DNA of 9,062 nt, from contig DASTRL010000147.1 of the NCBI GenBank assembly GCA_035761265.1, positions 1-9,062 of the forward strand. The letters run 5' to 3'. The notes beneath the pieces are model-generated. The model was not told the origin of the DNA and searched no databases. It saw nothing but the letters and a program-made list of their open reading frames with translations. Made by a program: the position numbers and the translations under genes. Positions 1-7,041 of this stretch are shown here, in pieces. The DNA comes from CADEED01 sp035761265. Its GTDB lineage: Bacteria > Pseudomonadota > Gammaproteobacteria > Steroidobacterales > Steroidobacteraceae. Numbering within the stretch: the first letter of the stretch is position 1; each line of letters opens with the position of its first letter.

Positions 1-1
1 G

Positions 2-760
2 GATTGCACGCTGGAACGTCGCGCGCGGCGCGCGGAAAACCGCGGCGACGATCAACCGGCGCTGCGGCTTGGATTGCGCATGGTCAAGTCGCTCGGCAAG
101 GAAGCCGCCGCGCGCATCGCCGCGGCGCGCTCCGCGGCGCCTTTCGCGAGCGTGCAGGACCTCACGCTGCGCGCCGATCTCGAGCGCCGCGAGCTCGAAG
201 CGCTGGCGGACGCCGGCGCGCTGCGCCAGCTTGCGGGCAATCGTCATCTGACGTTCTGGCAGGTGGCGGGCAGCGAGCGGGAGCTGCCGCTGGCGCCGGT
301 GCCGGGCGCGCCCGAGGGCACGCCGCTGCTGGTGCCGCCGACGGAAGGACAGAACATCGCGGCGGATTACCGCGCCTCGGGCCTCACGCTCGGCCGCCAC
401 CCGCTGGCGCTGCTGCGCGAATCGCTGGCGGCCGATCAGGTGCTCGCCTCGGCTGCGTTGCGAGATCTGCCGCACGGGCGGGTGGTGCGCGTCGCCGGCA
501 TCGTCACCGCGCGCCAGCGCCCGCAAAGTGCCGGCGGCGTCATGTTCGTCACGCTCGAGGATGAAACCGGCTACGTGAATCTCATCGTCTGGGAACGCGT
601 CTGGTCGCGCGCGCGACGGATCGCCAACAATTCACGGCTGCTCGAGGTGCGCGGCCAGTTGCAGAAGGAGGGCGGCGTCACGCACGTGGTCGCCCGCCAG
701 CTCGTCGATCGCACCCACCTGCTGGGCAGCGTCGTGACCCACTCGCGGGATTTCCGCTGA
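2..760 (+). CDS. dnaE2: Error-prone DNA polymerase DnaE2 (ImuC), C-terminal part
   Basis: This is the 3' end of a gene that is open from the first base of the window; 252 residues remain and the start lies outside. The family is a C-family polymerase III alpha-like enzyme that, with ImuA and ImuB, carries out mutagenic lesion bypass after DNA damage. What is seen: the stretch LRLGLRMVKSL (fragment residues about 21-31) followed by a helix-hairpin-helix-like segment with PFASVQDL, then LERRELEALADAGALR, a region typical of DnaE2 between the polymerase core and the C-terminus. Fragment residues about 159-239 form an OB-fold (RVVRVAGIVTARQRP, then FVTLEDETGYVNLIVW). The protein ends in SRDFR, close to the SRDFH-type ends of DnaE2 and without the long tau-binding tail of replicative DnaE1. 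imuA and imuB commonly lie upstream, but this cannot be seen here. Replicative DnaE is the main alternative and fits less well because the protein ends right after the OB-fold. Confidence 0.93.
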   Translation, partial: DCTLERRARRAENRGDDQPALRLGLRMVKSLGKEAAARIAAARSAAPFASVQDLTLRADLERRELEALADAGALRQLAGNRHLTFWQVAGSERELPLAPVPGAPEGTPLLVPPTEGQNIAADYRASGLTLGRHPLALLRESLAADQVLASAALRDLPHGRVVRVAGIVTARQRPQSAGGVMFVTLEDETGYVNLIVWERVWSRARRIANNSRLLEVRGQLQKEGGVTHVVARQLVDRTHLLGSVVTHSRDFR

Positions 761-794
761 ACTGGTGCCGGTTGCCCGGTCAGCCCAGCTTTTT
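756..794 (+). terminator. Weak candidate terminator after dnaE2
   Basis: GCTG (756-759) and ACTGG (761-765) can pair with CCGGT (776-780) and CAGC (781-784), with one bulged A and one G-T wobble, enclosing a 10-base loop. A run of five T follows at 790-794, displaced five bases from the stem. An alternative pairing uses CAGC at 786-789, immediately before the T run. The T run is short and lies inside the end of the convergent small gene, so this is only a candidate for intrinsic termination of dnaE2. Confidence 0.25.
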
Positions 795-1052
795 CGCCCC
801 GTTCATCCTGCGGACCGCGGTCGAGTCATCGTCGATGTTGTAATCGTCGAAATCACTGGTGAGCTCGGCGGTGTACTTTTCCTCGAGCCGCCGCTCGAGC
901 CGGCGCCACGCCGGATCGCCCAGCTTCTGGCCGCGTTTCTTCGCGGCGTCCAGGTCCTTCGCAAGACGGTCGAAGTCGACCTCGCTCGTGGCTTCGAACG
1001 CGGTCTCCTCCTCGTCCTCGTCGAATTCTTCTGACTCGGGTTTCTCGTTCAT
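780..1052 (-). CDS. Small acidic protein of unknown function
   Basis: This is a 90-residue protein I cannot assign to a named family. The first 25 residues are very acidic (runs of E and D such as FDEDEEET at 10-17). Residues about 27-64 are charged and predicted helical (DFDRLAKDLDAAKKRGQKLG, then WRRLERRLEEKY). A second acidic patch (DFDDYNIDDD, 67-76) precedes a short basic end. There is no signal peptide, membrane segment or cysteine, so it is probably cytosolic. It looks genuinely coding: third codon positions are overwhelmingly G or C on this strand and the amino-acid composition is protein-like, unlike the opposite-strand frames. The ATG at 1052 has only a short AGG directly before it, not a good ribosome-binding site. 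It lies 79 bp after gspF on the same strand and has its own candidate promoter. It converges with dnaE2, leaving 19 bp between them. A role in secretion is not indicated. Confidence 0.75.
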   Translation of the reverse strand: MNEKPESEEFDEDEEETAFEATSEVDFDRLAKDLDAAKKRGQKLGDPAWRRLERRLEEKYTAELTSDFDDYNIDDDSTAVRRMNGAKKLG

Positions 1053-1082
1053 CCTGGTAAACGGCGCGCCCCAGATGCGCGC

Positions 1083-1111
1083 GTTATAGAACGAGCCGCG
1101 GTGCCATGCAA
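1083..1111 (-). promoter_or_regulatory. Candidate sigma-70 promoter for the small acidic gene
   Basis: Read on the minus strand, TTGCAT (1111-1106) and TATAAC (1088-1083) are separated by 17 bp. The -10 matches five of six consensus bases and the -35 only three. Transcription would start near 1076, about 24 bases before the ATG at 1052. A short perfect inverted repeat, GCCAT-GCA-ATGGC (1103-1115), overlaps the -35 and could be an operator or chance. The site lies in the gap after gspF and suggests the small gene can be expressed apart from the secretion operon. Confidence 0.4.
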
Positions 1112-1131
1112 TGGCCCAGCACGACGAATTT

Positions 1132-2346
1132 TCAACGAATGTATTTGTTCATCTCGAAGATGGGCATGAGCATTGCAAAAACGATGCCCATCACGAAGAG
1201 GCCCATCACAACAATGAGAAGTGGCCCGAGCAGGCCGACCAGTGCGCCCATCATCGAATCCAGCTCGCGCTCCTGGTTGGTCGCGGCGCGCTCCAGCATC
1301 GTGTCGAGCTCGCCGCTCGATTCGCCGGAGGAAATCAGGTGCACGGTCATGGGCGGAAACAGGCGGCTGGTCTGCAGCGAGCGGCCGATGGGCGCACCTT
1401 CGCGCACGCGGGCGGCCGCCGCGGCCACGGCGTCCCGCATCGGTAGATTGGTGACCACTTCCCCGGCGATGCGCATGGCTTCGAGCACCGGGACGGCGCT
1501 CGCGGTGAGGATGCTGAAGGTGCGCGTGAAGCGCGCCGTGTTGAAGCCGCGCACCAGCCGTCCGAACAGCGGCAGTCGCAGCTGAAAGCGGTGGAAACGC
1601 CGCCGGTTTTCCGGATCCTTGAGCCAGTAGACGAATGCGAGGATCGCGGCGATCAGGCCGATCAGCAGGTAGATTCCATAGTTGCGCAGGAAATCGCTGA
1701 CGAAGATCAGCACCTGGGTCGCCAGGGGCAGCTTGCCCTTGCTCGATTCGAACACCTCGATGACCTTGGGTACCACGTACACCATCATGCCGGTCACGAT
1801 TCCGAGACAGACGATCGACAATACGATCGGATACAGCAGCGCGCCCAGCACCTTCTGGCGGGTCACCTCGCGATTCTCGGTATAGTCGGCGAGCCGTTCG
1901 AGCACGCCGTCGAGGCGCCCGGAGCTTTCGCCGGCGGACACCGTCGAGCGGTAGATCTCCGGGAACACGCGCGGAAACTCGCCGAGCCCGTCCGCCAGCG
2001 TGTGACCTTCCATGACCTTGGCGCGCACGCCGAGCATGATGCTCTGGACGCGCGGCTTCTCCGACTGCTGCGAAACCGCGAGCAGCGCCTCATCGAGCGG
2101 CAGGCCCGCCTTGACCAGGGTCGCAAGCTGGCGCGTGAGCAGCGACAGGTCGGACGCCGAAATGCCCCGGCGCAACGAGAAGCCGCGGTGACGCCTTTCT
2201 TCCCCGTGCCTGACCTCGGCAACGGTGACCGGCAGCAGCTGCCGGTCGCGAAGCAGTTGCCGCACGTGCTTGACGGTGTCGCCTTCGACCACGCCGTTCT
2301 GTTCACGGCCGGCACTGTCGAGGGCGGTGTATTCGAAGGCACCCAT
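1132..2346 (-). CDS. gspF: Type II secretion inner-membrane platform protein GspF
   Basis: This 404-residue protein is full length for the family. GspF sits in the inner membrane at the centre of the T2SS assembly platform and contacts the ATPase GspE and the GspL/M pair during pseudopilus assembly. The N-terminus MGAFEYTALDSAGREQNGVVEGD is characteristic. Two tandem T2SSF domains follow, at about 66-189 and 270-392, each carrying the family repeat (SAGESSGRLDGVLERLADY at 137-155 and SSGESSGELDTMLERAA at 339-355). Hydrophobic segments lie at about 168-193, 222-242 and 369-395, the usual three-helix topology. It is the last gsp gene of the operon. The start lies 17 bp after the gspE stop with no convincing Shine-Dalgarno sequence in that gap, so translational coupling to gspE is likely. 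The usual next gene, the major pseudopilin gspG, is absent; after 79 bp comes the small acidic gene. PilC of type IV pili is a homologue, but the flanking GspC/D/E make GspF clear. Confidence 0.96.
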   Translation of the reverse strand: MGAFEYTALDSAGREQNGVVEGDTVKHVRQLLRDRQLLPVTVAEVRHGEERRHRGFSLRRGISASDLSLLTRQLATLVKAGLPLDEALLAVSQQSEKPRVQSIMLGVRAKVMEGHTLADGLGEFPRVFPEIYRSTVSAGESSGRLDGVLERLADYTENREVTRQKVLGALLYPIVLSIVCLGIVTGMMVYVVPKVIEVFESSKGKLPLATQVLIFVSDFLRNYGIYLLIGLIAAILAFVYWLKDPENRRRFHRFQLRLPLFGRLVRGFNTARFTRTFSILTASAVPVLEAMRIAGEVVTNLPMRDAVAAAAARVREGAPIGRSLQTSRLFPPMTVHLISSGESSGELDTMLERAATNQERELDSMMGALVGLLGPLLIVVMGLFVMGIVFAMLMPIFEMNKYIR

Positions 2347-2363
2347 CGTGGGTCGGCGCCGGC

Positions 2364-3842
2364 TCAGTCCTCGCGCGTGACGCGCAGGACCTCTTCCATG
2401 GTGGTCTCGCCGCGCAACACCTTCTCCAGGCCATCGTCGCGGATCGACGGCGTGAGGGTGCGCGCGTAGCGCTCGAGCTCGTGCTCGGCGGCGCCGTCAT
2501 GGATCATGGTGCGCATCTGGTCGTCGACCACCACCAGCTCGTAGATGCCGGTGCGGCCGCGGAAACCATTGAAGCTCGCCGGTCGGTAGAGCGTGGGCGA
2601 TGGATCGTTCGGGCCCAGGCCGAGCAGGCGCCGTTCGTATTCGCCGGCTTCGAACGGCTGCTTGTTCTCGGGGTTCAGCGTCCGCACCAGGCGCTGGGCG
2701 ACCACGCCGATCAGCGACGAGGACAGCAGGAAGGGCTCGATGCCCATGTCGCGCAGGCGGGTGACGGCGCCGACGGCCGTATTGGTGTGCAACGTGCTCA
2801 ACACGAGGTGTCCGGTGAGCGAGGCCTGCACGGCGATCTGCGCCGTCTCGAGGTCGCGGATTTCGCCGACCATCACCACGTCCGGGTCCTGGCGCAGGAT
2901 GGCGCGCAGGCCGCGTGCGAACGTCATCTCCACCTTGGTGTTCACCTGCGTCTGGCCGATGCCGTCGATGTAGTACTCGATCGGGTCCTCGACCGTCATG
3001 ATGTTCTGCGTGTTGTCGTTCAGGTGCTCGAGGCCGGCATAGAGCGTGGTGGTCTTGCCCGAGCCGGTGGGCCCGGTGACCAGGATGATGCCGTGCGGCT
3101 TGCTGAACAGGTCCGCGATCATCTGCTCGGTCTTCGCATCCATGCCGAGCGCGGAGAGCTTCAGGCGGCCCGCCTGCTTGTCGAGGATGCGCATGACCAC
3201 GCGTTCGCCGTGGCCGGAAGGGATCGTCGATACGCGCACGTCGACCGAGCGGCCGGCGATCCTCAGACTGATGCGGCCGTCCTGCGGCAGGCGCTTCTCG
3301 GCGATGTCGAGCTTCGACATGACCTTGATGCGCGACACCACGAGCGGCGCCACGGCGCGTTTGCTCTGCAAGACTTCGCGCAGCACGCCATCGACGCGGA
3401 AGCGGATCACCAGCCGGTTTTCGAACGGCTCGACGTGGATGTCCGAGGCGTTCTCCTTCACCGCCTGCGTGAGCACCGCGTTGATGAGTCGGATGATCGG
3501 TGCGTCGTCTTCGCTCTCGAGCAGGTCTGCCTGCTCGGGCAGCTCCTGCGCCAGGTGTGCGAGGTCGGTCGATTCCTCGACGCCGGTGGCGGCCTCCATC
3601 GCATCGTTGCCGGCTTCGTAAGCCAGCCGCAGCATCGAATCGAACGTGCCTTCCTCGACCTTCTCGAGCCTGAGCGGCACGCCGAGGTAGCGGCGTACTT
3701 CGGATACCGCGAGTGGCGCCGCGCCCGGCCGGTACACGCACTCGGCGATGCCGTCGTTCACGCGGCGCACGAGCACGCCGTGTCGCTTGGCGAAGGCGAA
3801 GCCGACGCGCTTTGGCGCCTTGATTTCAGTGACCTCGTTCAT
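2364..3842 (-). CDS. gspE: Type II secretion assembly ATPase GspE, lacking the tetracysteine motif
   Basis: This is a 492-residue cytoplasmic hexameric ATPase that drives pseudopilus assembly, recruited to the membrane through GspL. The N-terminal domain (about 1-110) includes the GFAFAKRHGVLV signature. The catalytic part opens with DDAPIIRLINAVL (112-124) and ASDIHVEPFE (132-141). Seen motifs are: RLPQDGRI (184-191); Walker A GPTGSGKT (257-264); Asp box TVEDPIEY (283-290); Walker B DVVMVGEIRD (321-330); His box LTGHLVLSTLHTN (342-354); and GFRGRTGIYEL (426-436). All nucleotide-site motifs are intact. What is odd is that the CxxC-x(29)-CxxC zinc loop of T2SS ATPases is gone. The first pair reads NPEN (390-393), and the second is replaced by a shorter stretch, PASFNGF (421-427). 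The whole protein has a single cysteine (C35). The start overlaps the gspD stop in ATGA, so translation is coupled. PilB-type ATPases are the alternative, rejected from the operon context and N-terminus. Confidence 0.96.
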   Translation of the reverse strand: MNEVTEIKAPKRVGFAFAKRHGVLVRRVNDGIAECVYRPGAAPLAVSEVRRYLGVPLRLEKVEEGTFDSMLRLAYEAGNDAMEAATGVEESTDLAHLAQELPEQADLLESEDDAPIIRLINAVLTQAVKENASDIHVEPFENRLVIRFRVDGVLREVLQSKRAVAPLVVSRIKVMSKLDIAEKRLPQDGRISLRIAGRSVDVRVSTIPSGHGERVVMRILDKQAGRLKLSALGMDAKTEQMIADLFSKPHGIILVTGPTGSGKTTTLYAGLEHLNDNTQNIMTVEDPIEYYIDGIGQTQVNTKVEMTFARGLRAILRQDPDVVMVGEIRDLETAQIAVQASLTGHLVLSTLHTNTAVGAVTRLRDMGIEPFLLSSSLIGVVAQRLVRTLNPENKQPFEAGEYERRLLGLGPNDPSPTLYRPASFNGFRGRTGIYELVVVDDQMRTMIHDGAAEHELERYARTLTPSIRDDGLEKVLRGETTMEEVLRVTRED

Positions 3843-5986
3843 TTCTGCGGCGCATCCACCGAATTGTCGGGTTCGGTGGTCGCCGGCGGGGTCGAGCGCG
3901 GCTGCGAATCCTGGGGTGCGCCATCCGGCCCGACCGGCCCGGGGGCCGGTTGCCGCGGCGGCAATGGCGCCGGCAGGGGCGGCAGCGTCGGGGAAGGCGT
4001 GAAGGGGATCAACGGCAGCAATTCGGATTTCTGCCGCATGCTGCGTATCTGCTCGTCACGGATGTAGTTGTACTTGGCATCCGTCTCGATCGCGGCGGCG
4101 AGGCCGTCACGCAGGATCTTCGGGCGGATGAACACCATCAGGTTGCGCTTCTCACGCTTGCGGTTGCGCGTCTTGAACAGCTCGCCGATCACCGGGATGC
4201 GCCCGAGGTAGGGCACGCGCTGCTCGCCGCGCGTGTCGCCGTCCTGGATCAGGCCGCCGAGCACGACGATGCCGCCGTCCTCGATGAGCACGTTGGTGCT
4301 GATGGTGCGCTTGTTGGTGATGGCGCTGTTCGCGTCGCCGGTGGCGCCCGACAAGGCCGAGCTCTCGATGTCGATCTTGAGCTGCACCAGCGCGCCGCCT
4401 TCGTTCACCTGGGGCGTGATCTTGAGGATGGTGCCCACTTCCTGGCGCTGCACCGTGGTGAAGGGACTCACTTGGCCGTTGTTGGTGTTGCCGGTGTTGG
4501 TGAACTGGCCGGTGATGAACGGCACTTCCTGCGCCACCTTGAGCTGGGCTTCCTGGTTGTCCATGGTGACCGTGGACGGCGTCGCGATCAGGTTGGTGTT
4601 GGAGTCGCCCTGCACGGCGCGGATCATCGCGGCGAAATTCACGCCGGTCGCGGCCACGCGTCCGATTCCGAAGGTGGTGCCATTGCCGAGCGCCGCGGGT
4701 GCGCTGGAGGGATTGTCGACGGCCTGCGCGAGCTGCGCGAGATTCACGCCGGCAACCTGCGACTGGAACGTGCCCACTGGCAGGTTGCTGCTGTCCTCCG
4801 ACCACACCGCCCAGTTGACGCCCAGCTCCGCGTTCTTCTCGATCTGCACGTCGACGATGATGGCCTCCACCAGCACTTGCGCGCGGCGGATGTCCAGTTT
4901 GTCGACGATGGCCCTCAGGGATCGCATGACTTTGGCGGGAGCGGTGATGACCAGCGCGTTGGTTTCCGGCTCGGCCCAGATGGTGGTCGACTTGTCCGCG
5001 CTTGCGGCCACACCGCCGCCGCCCGCGCCGCCGGCAGCCGGCGGCCCGCCGGTGATGGCCACCGTCGCGCTGATCTGCTCCTTGAGTTTGGTGGCGATCT
5101 TTTCCGCGTCCGCGTATTGCAGATAGACGACCTGCGTGTCACCGCCGTTGTCGAGCGGTGTATCCAGATGCGCGACCAGCGCCTTGATGCGCAGGCGTGC
5201 ATTCTTGTCGCCGCCGATGAGCACGCTGTTCGAGCGGTCATCGGCGATCACGCGCGTGGGTGAGGCGCCGCCGCCTTCGGCTGCCGCCTGCTGTGCGAAA
5301 AACGTGTTGACCACGCGCACCACTTCGGCGGCCGAGGCGTTCTGCAGGTTGATGATGTCGACGTCGTTGTCACCCGCCTGGTCGATGCGCTTGATGATGC
5401 GCATGACGCGCGCCACGTTGCTGGCGTGGTCCGAGAGGATGAGGATGTTGCCGGCCGGGTAGGCCGCCATGTGCGCGGCCTGCGGCATCAGCGGTCGCAG
5501 TACGGGCACGAGCTGGGCCGCGTTGACGTTTTCGACCGCGATGACCTGGGTGATCAGCTCATCGGAATTGCCGTTCACGCGATCCGGCAAATCGATGTTC
5601 GGCATCTGCCGGGCATTGGCCTCGGGCAGGATGCGGATGATCCCTCCCGATTCGACCGCCACGTACTGATGGACCTGCAGCAACGCGAGGAAGGCTTCGT
5701 AAAACGCATCCGGCGACATCGGGGTCTGTGACAGCATCGTGACGTTGGTGCTGCGTACGCGCGGATCGGGAATGATCGTCTTGCCGGTTGCGGCCGCGAC
5801 CGCCTCGATGACCGTGCCGATGTCGGCATCCTTGAAGTTGGGGGTGATGCGCTGGCCGCTGATCTTGCCGACGCTCTGGCCGTTGCTTTGGGCGCTGACG
5901 ATGCCGGTCGCGCTGAACGCGAGCACCGCGGCCAGCATGGCGGCACGGAAGGAAGCCTTTTTCATTGCGTTCGTTTTCCAGTTCAT
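3839..5986 (-). CDS. gspD: Type II secretion outer-membrane secretin GspD
   Basis: This 715-residue precursor is the multimeric outer-membrane channel through which folded proteins leave the periplasm. It has a Sec signal peptide (basic KKASFR, hydrophobic AAMLAAVLAFSATG, cleavage probably after SAQ at 31-33). N0 spans about 43-130, followed by N1 (about 144-203), N2 (about 209-276) and N3 (about 284-366, interrupted by a Gly/Ala-rich insert at 313-330). The secretin barrel domain (about 367-625) carries the signature VPYLGRIPVIGELF (591-604). An S-domain-like helix (about 629-656) precedes a proline-rich tail (658-715), which is longer and more repetitive than I expect for the family. The ATG at 5986, 9 bp after gspC, is annotated. 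An in-frame ATG at 5965 (M8) gives a more classical signal peptide beginning MKKASF and has GGAAAA eight bases upstream, so it may be the true start. The stop overlaps the gspE start by 4 bp. Confidence 0.96.
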   Translation of the reverse strand: MNWKTNAMKKASFRAAMLAAVLAFSATGIVSAQSNGQSVGKISGQRITPNFKDADIGTVIEAVAAATGKTIIPDPRVRSTNVTMLSQTPMSPDAFYEAFLALLQVHQYVAVESGGIIRILPEANARQMPNIDLPDRVNGNSDELITQVIAVENVNAAQLVPVLRPLMPQAAHMAAYPAGNILILSDHASNVARVMRIIKRIDQAGDNDVDIINLQNASAAEVVRVVNTFFAQQAAAEGGGASPTRVIADDRSNSVLIGGDKNARLRIKALVAHLDTPLDNGGDTQVVYLQYADAEKIATKLKEQISATVAITGGPPAAGGAGGGGVAASADKSTTIWAEPETNALVITAPAKVMRSLRAIVDKLDIRRAQVLVEAIIVDVQIEKNAELGVNWAVWSEDSSNLPVGTFQSQVAGVNLAQLAQAVDNPSSAPAALGNGTTFGIGRVAATGVNFAAMIRAVQGDSNTNLIATPSTVTMDNQEAQLKVAQEVPFITGQFTNTGNTNNGQVSPFTTVQRQEVGTILKITPQVNEGGALVQLKIDIESSALSGATGDANSAITNKRTISTNVLIEDGGIVVLGGLIQDGDTRGEQRVPYLGRIPVIGELFKTRNRKREKRNLMVFIRPKILRDGLAAAIETDAKYNYIRDEQIRSMRQKSELLPLIPFTPSPTLPPLPAPLPPRQPAPGPVGPDGAPQDSQPRSTPPATTEPDNSVDAPQK

Positions 5987-5995
5987 GTGCGGTTC

Positions 5996-6952
5996 TTATT
6001 GTTCGCCGCCGGAATCGGACTGCGCCGGATCCGGGGAGGGCGCTTCGGCGCCGCTGTTCAGTTGCTCTGCTTCGTTCGCCACCTGCGTCAGATTGAGGAG
6101 CAACTCCTGCTGCCGGCCATTGCGGGTCACGGTCACGCGGGCATCGCTCGAGGAGTTCAACGTGGCGAAGATCTCCTGCGCCCGGTCCTTGTCATCGAGC
6201 GGCGTGCCATTGATGGCCGTGACCAGGTCTCCCGCGCGCAGGCCGAGCCGGGCGAACGCCTGTCGATTGGCGCCCGGATAGACGCGGAAGCCGCGCATCC
6301 GGCCGCCGGCGAACACCGGCTGCGGGCGCATGACCTGCATGATGACGCTGGGGTCGTCGGCGACCAGGCGGCGCATGCGTTCGATGGATGCCTCCGGGCC
6401 CTGCGAGGCGACCGGAGGCGGAGGGGGCGACGGCGCCATCGACCCTTCCGAGCGACGCGGCAGCAGCACGGACTCGAGCGCGCCGTTGCGGTCGATGACG
6501 GCGCGATCGGGATACACCGAGTGCAGCGTGGCGCCGCCCGGTACCTGCTGTCCGACGATGACGACGCGGGCGGCCTGCGCGCTTTCTCCAATGATGGCCA
6601 TACCTTCCTTCGGGTCGGACGTCGCGAGCACACCCGCCAGCACCAGGGGCATGCTGGAGGGAGGAGCATTCGCGCCGTCGCCGTTCGTGTTCTGCACGAC
6701 AGCATTCCCGAATAGATGGGCGTTGACGAGTCCGGCGATATCCAGCTGCGACACTGGTGGCGCGGCGGCCACAGCAGGCGGCGCCGTCTGACGGCCGCGG
6801 GAGGTGAACCCGACGACAATCAGGGCGAGCTGGGCGGCGAGCGCGAGGGCCAGGATGAAGGTCACCACCTGGGGCGCGCGCGCAAGCAGCGCGGAGCGCC
6901 AGTCGCCCCCGCCACCGGCGCTCGGACTCCAGATGTTTGCCGTCATTTCCAT
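5996..6952 (-). CDS. gspC: Type II secretion connector protein GspC, PDZ type
   Basis: This 318-residue bitopic inner-membrane protein links the assembly platform to the periplasmic N0 domain of GspD and helps substrate recognition. A short cytoplasmic N-terminus is followed by one membrane segment (about 28-49, VVTFILALALAAQLALIVVG). A Pro/Ala linker comes next, then the homology region (about 68-165, with LDIAGLVNAHLFG, MPLVLAGVLATSDP and HSVYPDRAVIDRNG). A Pro-rich hinge containing six consecutive prolines (175-180) leads to a PDZ domain (about 205-290, with GFRVYPGANRQAFARLGLR and GDLVTAINGTPL). The PDZ domain places it with EpsC/OutC rather than the coiled-coil XcpP type. The last 25 residues are a Ser/Glu/Pro-rich tail. 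It is first in the operon. ATG at 6952 is annotated; the ATG at 6946 (M3) is an equally possible start. A GGAG lies 14 bases before the first ATG, rather far for efficient use. Confidence 0.94.
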   Translation of the reverse strand: MEMTANIWSPSAGGGGDWRSALLARAPQVVTFILALALAAQLALIVVGFTSRGRQTAPPAVAAAPPVSQLDIAGLVNAHLFGNAVVQNTNGDGANAPPSSMPLVLAGVLATSDPKEGMAIIGESAQAARVVIVGQQVPGGATLHSVYPDRAVIDRNGALESVLLPRRSEGSMAPSPPPPPVASQGPEASIERMRRLVADDPSVIMQVMRPQPVFAGGRMRGFRVYPGANRQAFARLGLRAGDLVTAINGTPLDDKDRAQEIFATLNSSSDARVTVTRNGRQQELLLNLTQVANEAEQLNSGAEAPSPDPAQSDSGGEQ

Positions 6953-6953
6953 G

Positions 6954-6983
6954 ATGATACGTTTCGCTCCTCGACTGCCTCAA
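6954..6983 (-). promoter_or_regulatory. Candidate promoter for the gspCDEF operon
   Basis: On the minus strand, TTGAGG (6983-6978) and TATCAT (6959-6954) are spaced by 18 bp; they match four and five consensus bases respectively. Transcription would begin at about 6946, next to the gspC ATG at 6946, which would make the message leaderless and favour the second ATG as the start. The match is moderate, and a promoter further upstream using TTGCCA (7004-6999) is possible but has no good -10. Confidence 0.3.
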
Positions 6984-6990
6984 GCGCTTG
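6981..6990. repeat. Perfect 10-bp palindrome in the divergent region
   Basis: CAAGCGCTTG is its own reverse complement and overlaps the candidate -35 of gspC. Immediately to the right, TTGTCTTGGCAA (6993-7004) is an imperfect palindrome of the form TTGnCnnGnCAA. Such sites in a divergent promoter region are typical places for a dimeric regulator to bind, but a 10-bp palindrome can also arise by chance in about 110 bp, so the operator role is inference. Confidence 0.35.
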
Positions 6991-7017
6991 TTTTGTCTTG
7001 GCAAACCGACACTGCCG

Positions 7018-7041
7018 CCGATGCACTTGTGTTGCCATCGG
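7018..7041. repeat. Inverted repeat upstream of clpS
   Basis: CCGATG (7018-7023) and CATCGG (7036-7041) are exact inverted copies separated by 12 bases. The candidate -35 of clpS lies within the spacer. It could be an operator for clpS or fold as a weak hairpin in a longer transcript; no T run follows, so it is not a terminator. Confidence 0.3.

Noticed and set aside
4..564. A plus-strand frame of 186 codons overlapping dnaE2
   Set aside because: Arg/Ala-rich out-of-frame translation; the overlapping frame gives a recognisable DnaE2 C-terminus with an OB-fold.
1103..1115. GCCAT-GCA-ATGGC hairpin after gspF, considered as the operon terminator
   Set aside because: Five-base arms with a three-base loop and no T run on the minus strand; it is not a credible intrinsic terminator and is mentioned only as a possible operator.
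2347..2363. GC-rich self-complementary stretch between gspE and gspF (GCCGGCGCC), considered as an attenuator or terminator
   Set aside because: The stem is very short, no T run follows, and the genes are clearly one operon.
2481..4067. A 528-codon open frame on the plus strand opposite gspE and the end of gspD
   Set aside because: It is a mirror of GC-rich coding sequence: translation is rich in H, D, R and A with no recognisable domain, while the minus strand encodes clear GspE and GspD.
3950..5263. A 437-codon plus-strand frame opposite gspD
   Set aside because: Antisense shadow of the secretin gene; no domain, and the protein is an H/D/R/V-rich low-information translation.
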